This document shows, piece by piece, positions 36,312 through 53,999 of a stretch of 64,000 nt of DNA (the first letter of the stretch is position 1; the number at the start of each line of letters is the position of its first letter). The DNA comes from Ornithinibacter aureus (GTDB lineage: Bacteria > Actinomycetota > Actinomycetes > Actinomycetales > Dermatophilaceae). The stretch spans positions 248,001 to 312,000 of the forward strand of contig NZ_VMSB01000001.1 of assembly GCF_009858245.1 (NCBI RefSeq), written 5' to 3'. Both the position numbers and the translations under genes were made by a program. The notes under the pieces are model-generated. The model had not been told where the DNA came from and did not search any database. It saw only the letters and a list, made by a program, of their open reading frames with translations.

Positions 36312-36374
36312 CGACGTATTGCACTGCAGCCACCTCTGACACAGCGTGAGGGGTGGCTGCAGGGCAATACGTCG
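36312..36374. repeat. 63-nt near-perfect hairpin (26-bp arms) between SDR and argC
   Basis: Arms 36312-36337 and 36349-36374 are inverted copies differing at two positions, around an 11-nt loop. It could act as a terminator for pheST-SDR, though it lacks a poly-T tail. The length and symmetry also fit a repeated extragenic palindrome or a miniature mobile element. Confidence 0.85.
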
Positions 36375-36385
36375 GGTGGCCTGTG

Positions 36386-37871
<1,486 letters not shown>

Positions 37872-37872
<1 letters not shown>

Positions 37873-39035
37873 TGTCCGTCACCACCCCCCTCGGCTTCCG
37901 GGCCGCGGGCGTCACCGCCGGCCTCAAGGCCTCCGGAAAGCCCGACGTGGCGGTCGTCGTCAACGACGGCCCGCACCACCACGCGGCCGCGGTCTTCACG
38001 ACCAACCGCGTGGAGGCCGCGCCGGTCACCTGGTCACGCACCGTCATCAGCGACGGGCGGGCGGATGCCGTCGTACTCAACAGCGGTGGCGCCAACGCCT
38101 GCACCGGCGCCCCCGGCTTCCAGGACACCCACCGCACGGCTGAGCACGTTGGTGAGGTGCTCGGGGTGGCGGCCGGCGACGTCGTCGTCTGCTCGACGGG
38201 GCTGATCGGCGAACGACTGCCCATGGGACTGCTGCTGCCCGGCGTCGACGCCGCCGTCGAGGCGCTCTCCGTCGACGGTGGGCCGGCAGCTGCGACGGCG
38301 ATCATGACGACCGACTCGGTCCCGAAGACGGCGACGGCGGTGCGCGACGGCTGGGCGGTCGGGGGCATGGCCAAGGGCGCCGGCATGCTCGCCCCGGCGC
38401 TCGCGACGATGCTCGTCGTCATCACGACCGACGCCGTCATCGAGGGCGCCCACGTCGCCGACGACCTCGACGCGGTGCTGCGCTCGGCCACGGCCCTGAC
38501 CTTCGATCGCATCGACTCCGACGGCTGCATGTCGACCAACGACACCGTGCTGCTCATGGCGTCGGGGGCCTCGGGGGCGACGGTGGCGCTCGCGGACCTC
38601 ACGGATGCCGTGACGCAGGTCTGTGCGGACCTCGCCCGCCAGCTCATCGCCGACGCCGAGGGTGCCCACCACGACATCGCGATCGAGGTGACCGGGGCGG
38701 CATCCGAGGACGACGCGCTCGAGGTCGCGCGCTCGGTCGCACGCAACAACCTCTTCAAGTGCGCCGTGTTCGGCAACGACCCCAACTGGGGCCGGGTGCT
38801 GGCCGCCGTCGGCACCACGCAGGCGCTGTTCGACCCGGCCGAGCTGGACGTGTCGATGAACGGGGTGATGGTCTGCCGTGCCGGCGGAGTCGGCGAGGAC
38901 CGATCCCTGGTCGACCTCACCGCCCGCGAGGTCCGCGTCGTCGTCGACCTGCACGCCGGGTCGGCGACCGCCACGGTGTGGACCAACGACCTGACCCACG
39001 ACTACGTCCACGAGAACTCCGCCTACTCCACCTGA
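37872..39035 (+). CDS. argJ: Bifunctional ornithine acetyltransferase/N-acetylglutamate synthase
   Basis: This 387-residue self-cleaving enzyme recycles the acetyl group in arginine synthesis. Features: '[25 protein letters not shown]' in part, '[19 protein letters not shown]', 'SGGANACTG', 'GLIGERLP', the cleavage region '[21 protein letters not shown]' in part with the nucleophilic Thr in 'ATML', and '[14 protein letters not shown]'. The C-terminus ends '[10 protein letters not shown]', typical for ArgJ. ATG 37872 overlaps the upstream stop. Confidence 0.95.
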
Positions 39036-39064
39036 GCCACCAGATCGCACCGAAGGACACCCAC

Positions 39065-40006
39065 ATGCCACCCCCCGACCAGGCTCTGCGCGGCGCCATC
39101 GACGCCGCCGCCCTGCGTGTCGCCCAGTCCAAGGCGAGCACGCTCGTCGAGGCGCTGCCCTGGCTCGAACGCTTCCGGGGTGCCCTCGTCGTCGTGAAGT
39201 ACGGCGGCAACGCGATGATCGACGACGCCCTCAAGGCCGCGTTCGCCCAGGACATCGCGTTCCTGCGCTTCGCCGGCCTGCGCCCGGTGGTCGTGCACGG
39301 GGGAGGCCCACAGATCAAGGCCATGCTCGACCGCCTCGGACTGGCGAGCGAGTTCAAGGGGGGCCTTCGGGTCACCACCCCAGAGGTCATGGACGTCGTG
39401 CGGATGGTGCTCACCGGTCAGGTGGGTCGTGAACTGGTCGGCCTGCTCAACCAGCACGGACCGGTCGCCGTCGGGCTCTCGGGTGAGGATGCCGGGCTGT
39501 TCGGTGCGCGTCGGCGTGGCGTCGTCGTCGACGGTGAGGAGCACGACATCGGTCTCGTCGGCGACGTCGTGCAGGTCGACCCGACGGCCGTCCTCGACCT
39601 GCTCGATGCCGGCCGCATCCCGGTCGTGTCGACGATCGCCCCCGACCTCGACGCCGACGGCCAGGTGCTCAACGTCAACGCCGACACCGCCGCTGCGGCA
39701 CTCGCCGCCGCCCTGGGCGCCCGCAAGCTCGTCGTGCTCACGGACGTCGAAGGCGTCTACGCGAACTGGCCCGACCGGGCGAGCCTGCTCTCCCAGCTGT
39801 CGATCACGAGGGCGCGCCGGTTGCTCGAGAGCGTCGACGCCGGGATGATCCCCAAGCTCGAGGCCTGCATCCGGGCCGTGGAGGCCGGGGTTCCCCAGGC
39901 TCACGTCGTCGACGGGCGCCAGCCGCACAGCCTGCTGCTCGAGGTGTTCACGTCCGAGGGCATCGGCACCATGGTCCTGCCAGATCGGGAGGTCGACGAT
40001 GAGTGA
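39065..40006 (+). CDS. argB: Acetylglutamate kinase
   Basis: This 313-residue amino-acid kinase phosphorylates N-acetylglutamate. '[12 protein letters not shown]', '[16 protein letters not shown]', '[29 protein letters not shown]' in part and 'GGMIPKLEA'-type '[18 protein letters not shown]' are diagnostic. The N-terminal helix (about 5-40) is the one that builds arginine-inhibited hexamers in sensitive enzymes, so feedback inhibition is plausible. A 29-nt gap with AAGGA precedes the ATG; its stop lies inside argD (8-base overlap). Confidence 0.95.
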   Translation: MPPPDQALRGAIDAAALRVAQSKASTLVEALPWLERFRGALVVVKYGGNAMIDDALKAAFAQDIAFLRFAGLRPVVVHGGGPQIKAMLDRLGLASEFKGGLRVTTPEVMDVVRMVLTGQVGRELVGLLNQHGPVAVGLSGEDAGLFGARRRGVVVDGEEHDIGLVGDVVQVDPTAVLDLLDAGRIPVVSTIAPDLDADGQVLNVNADTAAAALAAALGARKLVVLTDVEGVYANWPDRASLLSQLSITRARRLLESVDAGMIPKLEACIRAVEAGVPQAHVVDGRQPHSLLLEVFTSEGIGTMVLPDREVDDE

Positions 40007-41240
40007 CGCGTCCACGGCATCCGCCACGACGGCATCCGACAAGGCCAGCGCAGCCTGGATCGAGCGCTACGAGGGCTCGCTGCTGAACCTGTTCGGGCGC
40101 CCCCAGCTCGTCCTCGACCACGGGGACGGCGCGTGGGTGTGGGACGTCGACGGCCGGCGCTACCTCGACCTCGTCGGCGGCATCGCCGTCAACGCGCTCG
40201 GGCACAACCACCCCGCCCTGGTCGCGGCGGTCTCCAAGCAGGCCGGGCAGCTCGTGCACGTGTCGAACTTCTTCACCTCGATCCCGCAGGTCGAGCTCGC
40301 CGAGAAGCTGCTGCACCTCGCGAAGGCACCGGAGGGGTCCGCGGTGTTCTTCTGCAACTCCGGCACCGAGGCCCTCGAGGCGGCCATCAAGCTGGCCCGC
40401 CGCACCGGCCGCACCGGCATCGTCGCCGCGGAGGGCGCCTTCCACGGGCGCACCACGGGTGCTCTGGCGCTGACCCACAAACCGGCCTACCGCGAGCCGT
40501 TCGAGCCGCTCATCCCCGGGGTGACGCACGTGCCCTGGGGTGACGAGGCGGCGCTGCGATCGGCGCTCGGCCCACAGACGTCGGCGCTGGTCCTGGAGCC
40601 CATCCAGGGTGAGGCCGGGGTCCGCCCCGCAGACGGCGACTACCTGCGGCTCGCCCGCGAGCTGACCCACGAGGTGGGCGCCCTGCTCATCCTCGATGAG
40701 GTGCAGACCGGCATCGGGCGCACCGGGGCCTGGTTCGGTTTCCAGCACGCGGGAGTCGTCCCCGACGCGATCACGCTGGCCAAGGGGCTCGGCGGGGGAG
40801 TGCCGATCGGGGCGCTGATGACCTTCGGCCCGCGCGTGAGCACGATGCTCACCCCCGGGAATCACGGGTCGACCTTCGGGGGCAACCCGCTCGCGTGCGC
40901 CGCCGGGTTGGCGGTGCTCGGTGCCATCGAGTCCCAAGGGCTGCTCGAGCACGCCCGGGTGGCCGGTGAGCACCTCGAGCGCCGGGTGCTGGCACTGGGC
41001 CACCCCCTCGTCACGGGGGTGCGCGGCGCCGGACTCATGCGGGCCATCACCTTGGCCGCAGACGTGTCGGCCACGGTGGCCGCCCTCGCACGCGAGGCCG
41101 GGTTCATCGTCAACCCCGTGGCGCCGGATGCGCTGCGCCTCGTGCCGCCGCTCGTCATCACCACGGACGAGCTCGACCTGCTCATCGACGCCCTGCCCGA
41201 GCTGCTCGACGCGGCATCGACACCCAAGGACACCCCATGA
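39999..41240 (+). CDS. argD: Acetylornithine aminotransferase
   Basis: This 413-residue class III PLP aminotransferase shows '[21 protein letters not shown]', '[17 protein letters not shown]', '[19 protein letters not shown]', 'FHGRTTGAL', 'GVTHVPWGD', '[21 protein letters not shown]' in part and the PLP lysine in '[16 protein letters not shown]'. It starts inside the end of argB and its stop overlaps argF. The first ~20 residues (Ser/Ala/Thr rich) look disordered. Confidence 0.95.
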   Translation: MSDASTASATTASDKASAAWIERYEGSLLNLFGRPQLVLDHGDGAWVWDVDGRRYLDLVGGIAVNALGHNHPALVAAVSKQAGQLVHVSNFFTSIPQVELAEKLLHLAKAPEGSAVFFCNSGTEALEAAIKLARRTGRTGIVAAEGAFHGRTTGALALTHKPAYREPFEPLIPGVTHVPWGDEAALRSALGPQTSALVLEPIQGEAGVRPADGDYLRLARELTHEVGALLILDEVQTGIGRTGAWFGFQHAGVVPDAITLAKGLGGGVPIGALMTFGPRVSTMLTPGNHGSTFGGNPLACAAGLAVLGAIESQGLLEHARVAGEHLERRVLALGHPLVTGVRGAGLMRAITLAADVSATVAALAREAGFIVNPVAPDALRLVPPLVITTDELDLLIDALPELLDAASTPKDTP

Positions 41241-42186
41241 CCCTGCGGCACTTCCTCGCCGACGACGACCTTTCCGCTGCGGAGCAGCACGAGGTGCTCC
41301 AGCGCGCGCTGGCGCTCAAGGCCGCGCCGTTCTCCGACCAGTGCCTGACCGGGCCGCACACCGTGTCGATCCTGTTCGACAAGCCGACCCTGCGCACCCA
41401 GGTCTCCTTCGTCGGGGCCGTGGCCCAGCTCGGTGGCTACCCCATGGTCATCGACGGCCGTCTGGCCGGGGTCGGTGAGCGCGAGTCCGTCGCCGACGTC
41501 GCGCGCATCCTCGGCCCGCAGTCGGCGGCCATCGTCTGGCGCACCTTCGAGCAGAGCCGGCTGGAGGAGATGGCGGCGGATGCCGGGGTGCCGGTGGTCA
41601 ACGCCCTCACCGATGACTACCACCCCTGCCAGATCCTCGCCGACCTGCTGACGATCACCGAGGTCAAGGGCGCCACCGCGGGTCTGACGTTCGCCTACCT
41701 CGGCGACGGGGCGAACAACATGGCGCACTCGTACCTGCTCGGGTGCGCCCTGGCGGGGATGCACGTGCGCATCGCGACCCCGGCCTCGCACCAACCACGG
41801 GCCGACATCGTGGCCCGTGCTCAGCGTCACGCTGCCGAACAGGGTGGCTCCGTCGTCGTCACCGACGACCCCGTGGTCGCGGCGAGCGGTGCCGACGTCG
41901 TCGCCACCGACACGTGGGTCTCGATGGGCATGGAGGCCGAGAGCGAGCAGCGCCACGGCGCGGCCAGCCCCTTCGAACCCTTCCGGGTCAGCGAGGCGCT
42001 CATGGCGAAGGCGGCGTCGGATGCCGTGTTCCTCCACTGCCTACCGGCCTACCGCGGGTACGAGGTCGACGCCGCCGTCATCGACGGGCCCGCGTCGTTG
42101 GTGTGGCAGGAGGCCGAGAACCGCCTGCACGCGCAGAAGGCCCTGCTGTCGTGGCTGATGGAGCAGCACCGCGCCGGGGACGGTCG

Positions 42187-42190
<4 letters not shown>
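41237..42190 (+). CDS. argF: Ornithine carbamoyltransferase
   Basis: This 317-residue enzyme forms citrulline from ornithine and carbamoyl phosphate. The carbamoyl-phosphate loop is '[12 protein letters not shown]' (replacing the common STRT with PTLRTQ), with '[14 protein letters not shown]', '[15 protein letters not shown]', '[10 protein letters not shown]' and '[10 protein letters not shown]' also present. The 'HCLP' motif is characteristic of OTCase rather than ATCase. ATGA overlaps on both sides couple it to argD and argR. Confidence 0.95.
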
Positions 42191-44129
<1,939 letters not shown>

Positions 44130-44170
44130 CGGCATCCGGCCCGTCCCCCAGGCCACACACTGGTGTGGTG

Positions 44171-44794
44171 ATGCCGACCCGCCTGCCCGTGCAGTTCTTC
44201 ACCCGCGACGTCCTCGTCGTGGCCCGCGAGCTGCTGGGATGCCGGGTCACCCGCGCGGGCGTCACCGTGCGGCTCACCGAGGTGGAGGCGTATGCCGGGG
44301 GCACCGACCCGGGGTCGCACGCCTTTCGTGGGCGGTCACCTCGCACCGAGGTGATGTTCGGCCCGGCCGGGCGCCTCTACGTCTACTTCACCTATGGCAT
44401 GCACCACTGCGCCAACATCGTCACCGGCGAGCCGGGTACGGCGTCCGCCGTGCTGCTGCGGGCCGGCGAGGTCGTCGCGGGGCACGAGCTGGCTGCGGCG
44501 CGACGACCGGGGGTGCGCGAGCGTGACCAGGCCCGCGGTCCGGCGAACCTGGCGACGACCCTGGGGCTCACCCGTGCGCACGACGGCCTGTCCCTCGTGG
44601 GTGCGCGGGCCGGAGGTCGGGTCGAACCGCCGGTGACTCCGGTCGATGCCGCGACGATCCGTACCGGCCCTCGCGTCGGTGTCAGCGGGGCGGGTGGCGA
44701 CGGCAGCACGTACCCCTGGCGGTTCTGGCTCGACGGCGAGCCCACGGTGAGTGCCTACCGCGTGGCCAGGACACGGAACGGCACCGTCGGATGA
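44171..44794 (+). CDS. 3-methyladenine DNA glycosylase (AAG/MPG family)
   Basis: This 207-residue DNA-repair glycosylase removes alkylated purines. It has 'FFTRDVLVVARELLGCRV', the catalytic Glu in 'RLTEVEAYAGGTDPGSHAFRG' in part, 'TEVMFGPAGRLYVYFTYGMHHCANIV' in part and 'AVLLRAGEVVAG', all typical of the AAG fold rather than AlkA or Tag. ATG 44171 is used; GTG 44168, one codon upstream, sits 6 nt after CACACT and could be the leaderless start. Its stop overlaps the lipoprotein ATG. Confidence 0.92.
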   Translation: MPTRLPVQFFTRDVLVVARELLGCRVTRAGVTVRLTEVEAYAGGTDPGSHAFRGRSPRTEVMFGPAGRLYVYFTYGMHHCANIVTGEPGTASAVLLRAGEVVAGHELAAARRPGVRERDQARGPANLATTLGLTRAHDGLSLVGARAGGRVEPPVTPVDAATIRTGPRVGVSGAGGDGSTYPWRFWLDGEPTVSAYRVARTRNGTVG

Positions 44795-45453
44795 TGCGTC
44801 GCAGACGTATGAGTCCGCCTCCCGCCGTGGTTCCCACCGCCGCCCTCGTCGTCTGCGCGCTGCTCCTGTCCGCCTGCGGCATCGCCGCCGAAGGTCCCCC
44901 CGGCGGGGCCCCCTCCGACTCGGTGGTGGTTGCCACCCCGGTGACGGCGATCCCCCCGGCCGAGGACCCGGTGACGGGTGTGGGCACGGTCATCGAGAAG
45001 CCCGACAGCCCGCCGGAGCTGTGCCTGGGGCCGGTGCGAGAGTCGTGGCCGGTGCAGTGCGAGGGCATCGCCCTCAGCGGATGGGACTGGACCGCCAACC
45101 CTCCTGACGCGCAGACCGACGCCGGCTCCCCGCTCACCCGGTGGGGGGTCTACGCCGTCGACGGCACGTTCGACGGGGCCACCCTGACCGTGACCGGCGC
45201 CGTGTCCCTCGCGCTCTACGACCCGATGGCCGAGCCCAGCACCCCGCCCGCCGCCCCTCCGGACCTCAGCGTCGCGGAGTGGGATGCCGTGGAGGTGGCC
45301 GTTCGTGCCGTCCCGGGGCTGATCTCCATCGATCGGGCCGATGGTGCCGACCCGCTGAAGGTCACCGTCGTCCACGACGACGGCACGATCCAGCAGTGGG
45401 CAGACCAGTCGTTCGGCTCGGGAGCGGTCGTCATTACCTCTGCATTGCGCTGA
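44791..45453 (+). CDS. Putative lipoprotein
   Basis: This 220-residue protein has a basic N-region (MMRRRRM), a hydrophobic stretch ('AALVVCALLLSAC') and a lipobox L-S-A-C near residue 29, so it should be lipid-anchored on the outer face of the membrane. The mature part starts with a Pro/Gly/Val-rich linker (about 30-70) and then a beta-rich domain with two cysteines ('ELCLGPVRESWPVQCEG') likely to form a disulfide. No family was recognised. Its 3' end overlaps the convergent adenosine deaminase gene by 20 bases. Confidence 0.8.
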   Translation: MMRRRRMSPPPAVVPTAALVVCALLLSACGIAAEGPPGGAPSDSVVVATPVTAIPPAEDPVTGVGTVIEKPDSPPELCLGPVRESWPVQCEGIALSGWDWTANPPDAQTDAGSPLTRWGVYAVDGTFDGATLTVTGAVSLALYDPMAEPSTPPAAPPDLSVAEWDAVEVAVRAVPGLISIDRADGADPLKVTVVHDDGTIQQWADQSFGSGAVVITSALR

Positions 45454-46490
45454 AAGCCGCTGTGTAGGAGCGAATCTCGGCACGTAGGCCGGCTGCGACA
45501 TCGTCAGGTGCGAAGGACGCGTCGACCGCAGCCAGGGCCAGGTCGGCGAGGCCGTCCTCGTCGAGGTCGAGGAGCAGGGCCGCGATCTCGTACTCCCGAC
45601 CGAGCGTGGTGCCGAACATCGGCGGATCGTCGCTGTTGACCGTGACGACGACGCCGGCGTCACGCATGGCCCGGATGGGGTGCTCCTCGAGCCGCTCGAC
45701 GACCCGGGTCGCGATGTTGCTCGTCGGGCACACCTCGAGGGGGATCCGGTGCTCGGCGAGGTGCTCGAGCAGGTGGGGGTCCTGCACCGACGACGTGCCA
45801 TGGCCGATGCGTTCGGCGCCGAGCAGGGTGAGGGCGTCCCACACGGACCGGGGCCCCGTGGACTCTCCCGAGTGGGGCACGCTGTGCAACCCGGCGGCAC
45901 GGGCGGCGGCGAAGTGTGGGGCGAACTGCGCCCGTGGTACGCCGATCTCGGGGCCGCCCAGGCCGAACCCGACGAGTGCCTCGGGTCGGTGGTCGAGCGC
46001 GTACGACAGGGTCGCATCGGCGGACTCCAGGCCCGACTCGCCCGGGATGTCGTAGATCCACCGCAGCACCACACCGTGGTCGCGTTCGGCGGCGACCCGG
46101 GCGTCCTCGATCGCCTCGGTGTAGGCCTCGATGGGGATGCCGCGCACGACCGACGTGTACGGCGTCATCGTCAGCTCGGCGTAACGAACCCGTTGTGCCG
46201 AGAGGTCGCGCGCGACCTCGTAGGTGAGCATGCGCACGTCCTCGGCCGTTCGCAGCAGCCCGACGGTCGCGAGGTAGACGTCGATGAAGTGTGCGAAGTC
46301 GGTGAAGGTGAAGAAGCGGGCCAGGTCCCCCGGATCCCGCGGAACCGGGCTGTCGGGGTGGCGGGCGGCGAGCTCCGCAACGATCCTCGGCGACGCCGAA
46401 GCCCACGTGGTGCACGTGCAGCTCGGCCTTGGGCAGGCCGGCGACGAAGGGGGAGACTGTGGGAGCGGGCGCATCGGGGGTGTCGGTCAC
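45434..46490 (-). pseudogene. add: Adenosine deaminase with a 1-bp frameshift near its 5' end
   Basis: The family sequence is complete but in two frames. From GTG 46490 one frame reads 'SPFVAGLPKAELHVHHVG', containing the zinc ligands H-x-H. At the AA of 46399-46400 the frame breaks; removing one A joins it to 'SASPRIVAELAARHPDSPVP' and on to the end ('SVPHSGESTGP', 'ERIGHGTSS', 'EVCPTSNIATR', 'VNSDDPPMFGT'). An alternative 346-residue open frame starting at 46474 lacks the His motif and should be inactive. Either a recent mutation or a sequencing/assembly error is possible. The intact enzyme would deaminate adenosine in purine salvage. The rest of the gene shows no other damage. Confidence 0.85.
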
Positions 46491-46631
46491 GGCGGTCAGT
46501 GTGCCGGATGCCGTTCGCCACCGGCATCCGCATCGCCCGCGGACGCCCGCCCGTGCGATCAACTTGGCCGTGGCAGGCTGTGGCGTGCGCACGGCATCCG
46601 GTCGAGGCGCGACGTGGAGAAGGGAAGCACC

Positions 46632-47891
46632 GTGAGCGACATCCTCGACGAGCTGCAGTGGCGAGGGCTGGTGGCACAGTCCACCGACGAGTCCGCGCTG
46701 CGCACGGCACTCGCCGACGGGCCGATCACGGCGTACTGCGGCTTCGACCCCACGGCGCCATCGCTTCACTTCGGAAACCTCGTGCAGCTGATCGTTCTCC
46801 GGCACCTGCAGCGGGCCGGTCACCGCGTCATCTGCCTCGTGGGCGGGTCCACCGGGCTCATCGGTGACCCGCGGCCCAGTGCGGAGCGAGTGCTCAAGAC
46901 CAAGGAGCAGACCGCGCAGTGGGTGGCCAACATCCGCCAACAGGTGGAGCCGTTCCTCACCTCCGACGGTGAGAACCCGGCCGTGTTCGTGAACAACCTC
47001 GACTGGACCGCGCCGATGTCGGCGCTGGACTTCCTGCGCGACGTCGGCAAGCACTTCCGGGTGAACCAGATGGTCAAGAAGGAGGCCATCGCCGCACGAC
47101 TGAACAGCGACGAGGGCATCTCCTACACCGAGTTCAGCTACCAGCTGCTGCAGGGGCTGGACTACCTCCAGCTCTACCGGGAGTTCGGCTGCACCCTGCA
47201 GACCGGTGGCAACGACCAGTGGGGCAACCTCACCGCCGGCTCGGACCTGATCCACCGCGTCGAGGGTGCCTCGGTGCACCTGCTCACGACCCCGCTGCTG
47301 ACGGACAGCTCGGGGGAGAAGTTCGGCAAGAGCGCCGGCAACGCCATCTGGCTCTCGCCGGAGATGACCAGCCCCTACGCCTTCTACCAGTACTGGGTCA
47401 ACGTCGAGGACGCCTCCGTCGTCACGCTGCTGAAGGTGTTCACGGACCGGTCGCGCGAGGAGATCGCCGAGCTCGAGCGCCAGGTGGAGCACGAGCCGTT
47501 CCGGCGGGCTGCCCAGAAGGTCCTGGCTGCTGACGTCACGACCCTCGTCCACGGTGCGGCGGCCACGGCATCGGTGCAGGCGGCCTCGGAGGCGCTGTTC
47601 GGCAAGGGCGACGTGACTGCCCTCGACGCCGCCACCTTGCGCGACGCCACGGCGGAGCTGCCCGGGGGAGAGGTCGCCGTGGGGATGTCCCTCGTGGACG
47701 CCTTGGTCGCCGTGGGACTCGTGGACTCGCGAAACGCTGCGCGCCGCGCCATCACCGAGGGGGGCGCCTCGGTCAACGGCGTGAAGTCGACCGACGTGGA
47801 GCGCACGATCGCGTCGGGCGACGTGCTCCACGGCAGCGTCGTGCTGTTGCGCCGCGGCCGGAAGTCACTCGCAGCGGGCCGTCTCGCCTGA
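46632..47891 (+). CDS. tyrS: Tyrosyl-tRNA synthetase
   Basis: This 419-residue class I synthetase charges tRNA-Tyr. The HIGH-like motif is 'PTAPSLHFGNLVQL', the KMSKS-like motif is 'SSGEKFGKSAGN', 'YCGFDPTA' and 'LQGLDYLQLYREFGCTLQTGGNDQWGNL' in part bind tyrosine, and an S4-like RNA-binding domain ends the protein ('VAVGLVDSRNAARRAITEGGASVNG' in part). GTG 46632 has GAAGGGAAG upstream at usual distance. It lies directly upstream of the rRNA operon on the same strand. Confidence 0.95.
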   Translation: MSDILDELQWRGLVAQSTDESALRTALADGPITAYCGFDPTAPSLHFGNLVQLIVLRHLQRAGHRVICLVGGSTGLIGDPRPSAERVLKTKEQTAQWVANIRQQVEPFLTSDGENPAVFVNNLDWTAPMSALDFLRDVGKHFRVNQMVKKEAIAARLNSDEGISYTEFSYQLLQGLDYLQLYREFGCTLQTGGNDQWGNLTAGSDLIHRVEGASVHLLTTPLLTDSSGEKFGKSAGNAIWLSPEMTSPYAFYQYWVNVEDASVVTLLKVFTDRSREEIAELERQVEHEPFRRAAQKVLAADVTTLVHGAAATASVQAASEALFGKGDVTALDAATLRDATAELPGGEVAVGMSLVDALVAVGLVDSRNAARRAITEGGASVNGVKSTDVERTIASGDVLHGSVVLLRRGRKSLAAGRLA

Positions 47892-48145
47892 CCGGTAGCC
47901 GGTGCACCGGGCCGTCGCGACACGCCCGGGTGCCGGCCGATTTGGTGGGCTGCGCGGAGTCGGTCTACAGTTCTCGACGTCAGCCCGTGAGGGAGCAACG
48001 GACGCCAAGCGGTGGGATGCACATCCCGCACCAAGCAGGCCGGTCCCGCGGAGCAGACACCACACCATGACGGTCACCACTTCGGTGGGTCCTCACGGTG
48101 GTCCGGCTCAGCCACGTGACGTTCGACCGCCTCAGGGCAGCGAAT
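47892..48145 (+). other. Gene-free stretch between tyrS and the rRNA promoter
   Basis: No credible gene. TACAGT (47966-47971) could be an additional upstream -10 box. A small hairpin GGGAT-GCAC-ATCCC lies near 48023-48036. An open frame from 48067 runs through the rRNA promoter and is judged to be shadow. Confidence 0.5.
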
Positions 48146-48189
48146 TTGACCAAGGCGCAACCGGGCAGGTAACTTGGAGTGGTTGCGCC
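48146..48189 (+). promoter_or_regulatory. Main rRNA operon promoter with overlapping inverted repeat
   Basis: TTGACC (48146-48151) and TAACTT (48170-48175) are spaced by 18 nt, a good vegetative-sigma promoter. A perfect 9-bp inverted repeat, GGCGCAACC (48154-48162) and GGTTGCGCC (48181-48189), brackets the -10 box and the start point. Confidence 0.7.
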
Positions 48190-48267
48190 GGGCCGGAAAC
48201 GCCCAGGCAACACTCCGAACGGCAGCCCCGAATCCACGACTTCGGTCAAGGAGCGGTGCGCGTCCGA

Positions 48268-48302
48268 TCTTTGAGAACTCAACAGCGTGTCAATAATCGA
48301 TG
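48268..48302 (+). promoter_or_regulatory. rRNA leader: boxA-like element and 5' arm of pre-16S processing stem
   Basis: ATCTTTGAGAACTCAA (48268-48283) resembles the actinobacterial boxA antitermination element. GTGTCAATAATCGATG (48287-48302) pairs with 50108-50124 in the spacer with one bulge and one G-U, forming the RNase III-type stem around 16S. The rest of the leader to 48493 is T/G-rich and non-coding. Confidence 0.65.
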
Positions 48303-48493
48303 CCAATATTTTTGTCGTTGGCTCAGGTGTGCTGCTGCTCGTTGTGGGTGGTGGTGGGTTTGGGTTGGCGATGTTTTTCCTTTGGTTGACAATGAATGAT
48401 CAGCTTTTTGCTGGTTGTTTGTGCTCAGCCGGGTTTGTGACACTTTGTGGTTATGGATTTTCTCGGCCCTGTTGGGGTTGGGGATTTTCGACA

Positions 48494-53537
<5,044 letters not shown>

Positions 53538-53560
53538 CACACCAAAAGATTCTTAATGCG

Positions 53561-53582
53561 TGTTCGCGTCCACTGTGCAGTT
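53561..53582 (+). other. 3' arm of pre-23S processing stem
   Basis: TGTTCGCGTCCACTGTGCAGTT pairs with 50367-50388 in 21 of 22 positions (one A-C mismatch, one G-U). The pairing brings both ends of 23S together for RNase III cleavage. Confidence 0.75.
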
Positions 53583-53620
53583 CCCGAGATACGGTCGGGA
53601 AACCACTGACATCTCCATAG

Positions 53621-53738
53621 AGTTTCGGCTGTCATAGCGAAGGGGAAACGCCCGGTCCCATTCCGAACCCGGAAGCTAAGCCCTTCAGCGCCGATGGTAC
53701 TGCACTGGTGACGGTGTGGGAGAGTAGGACGCAGCCGG
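53621..53738 (+). rRNA. rrf: 5S ribosomal RNA
   Basis: About 118 nt, from GTTTCGGCTG to GCAGCCGGAC, whose ends pair. Conserved GGAAACGCCCGGTCCCATTC and CCGAACCCGGAAGCTAAG blocks are present. Ends are approximate. Confidence 0.93.
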
Positions 53739-53750
53739 ACAAACATTCAC

Positions 53751-53791
53751 GAAGAGGGCCCACCACACACATGGTGGGCCCTCTTCCACGT
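53751..53791 (+). terminator. rRNA operon terminator
   Basis: GAAGAGGGCCCACCA (53751-53765) and TGGTGGGCCCTCTTC (53772-53786) form a perfect 15-bp stem with a 6-nt loop, starting 12 nt after 5S. Confidence 0.92.
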
Positions 53792-53867
53792 TCCCAGACA
53801 GGGCCGTCCGCGATTTCCTGTGCCATCAGGTTCAGGCGCCCGTGTCCGCAGGGGCGACGAAGGTCCG

Positions 53868-53873
53868 TAGACT
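53868..53873 (+). promoter_or_regulatory. Candidate -10 box for the TPR-like gene
   Basis: TAGACT lies about 130 nt before GTG 54000. No clear -35 is seen, so it is tentative. Confidence 0.3.
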
Positions 53874-53999
53874 TGGCCGGCGCACGATGCCGGTGTCGGC
53901 AGAGCGGACCGTGCACGCCAGGTGTGCAGAGCCTGCCGCACCCGACGTCGGCCGGTGACGACGGTCAACGTGCGGCCCCGAACAACAGGAGATGATGGC

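Noticed and set aside
45434-46474. Intact 346-residue adenosine deaminase
   Set aside because: Its first 30 residues are an out-of-frame reading of the conserved N-terminus and lack the H-x-H zinc ligands.
48386-48391. TTGACA as a second rRNA promoter
   Set aside because: No acceptable -10 lies 16-19 nt downstream, and it sits inside the 16S leader after the processing stem.
48067-48399. Small open frame upstream of 16S
   Set aside because: It runs through the rRNA promoter and the pre-16S stem and has no protein-like features.
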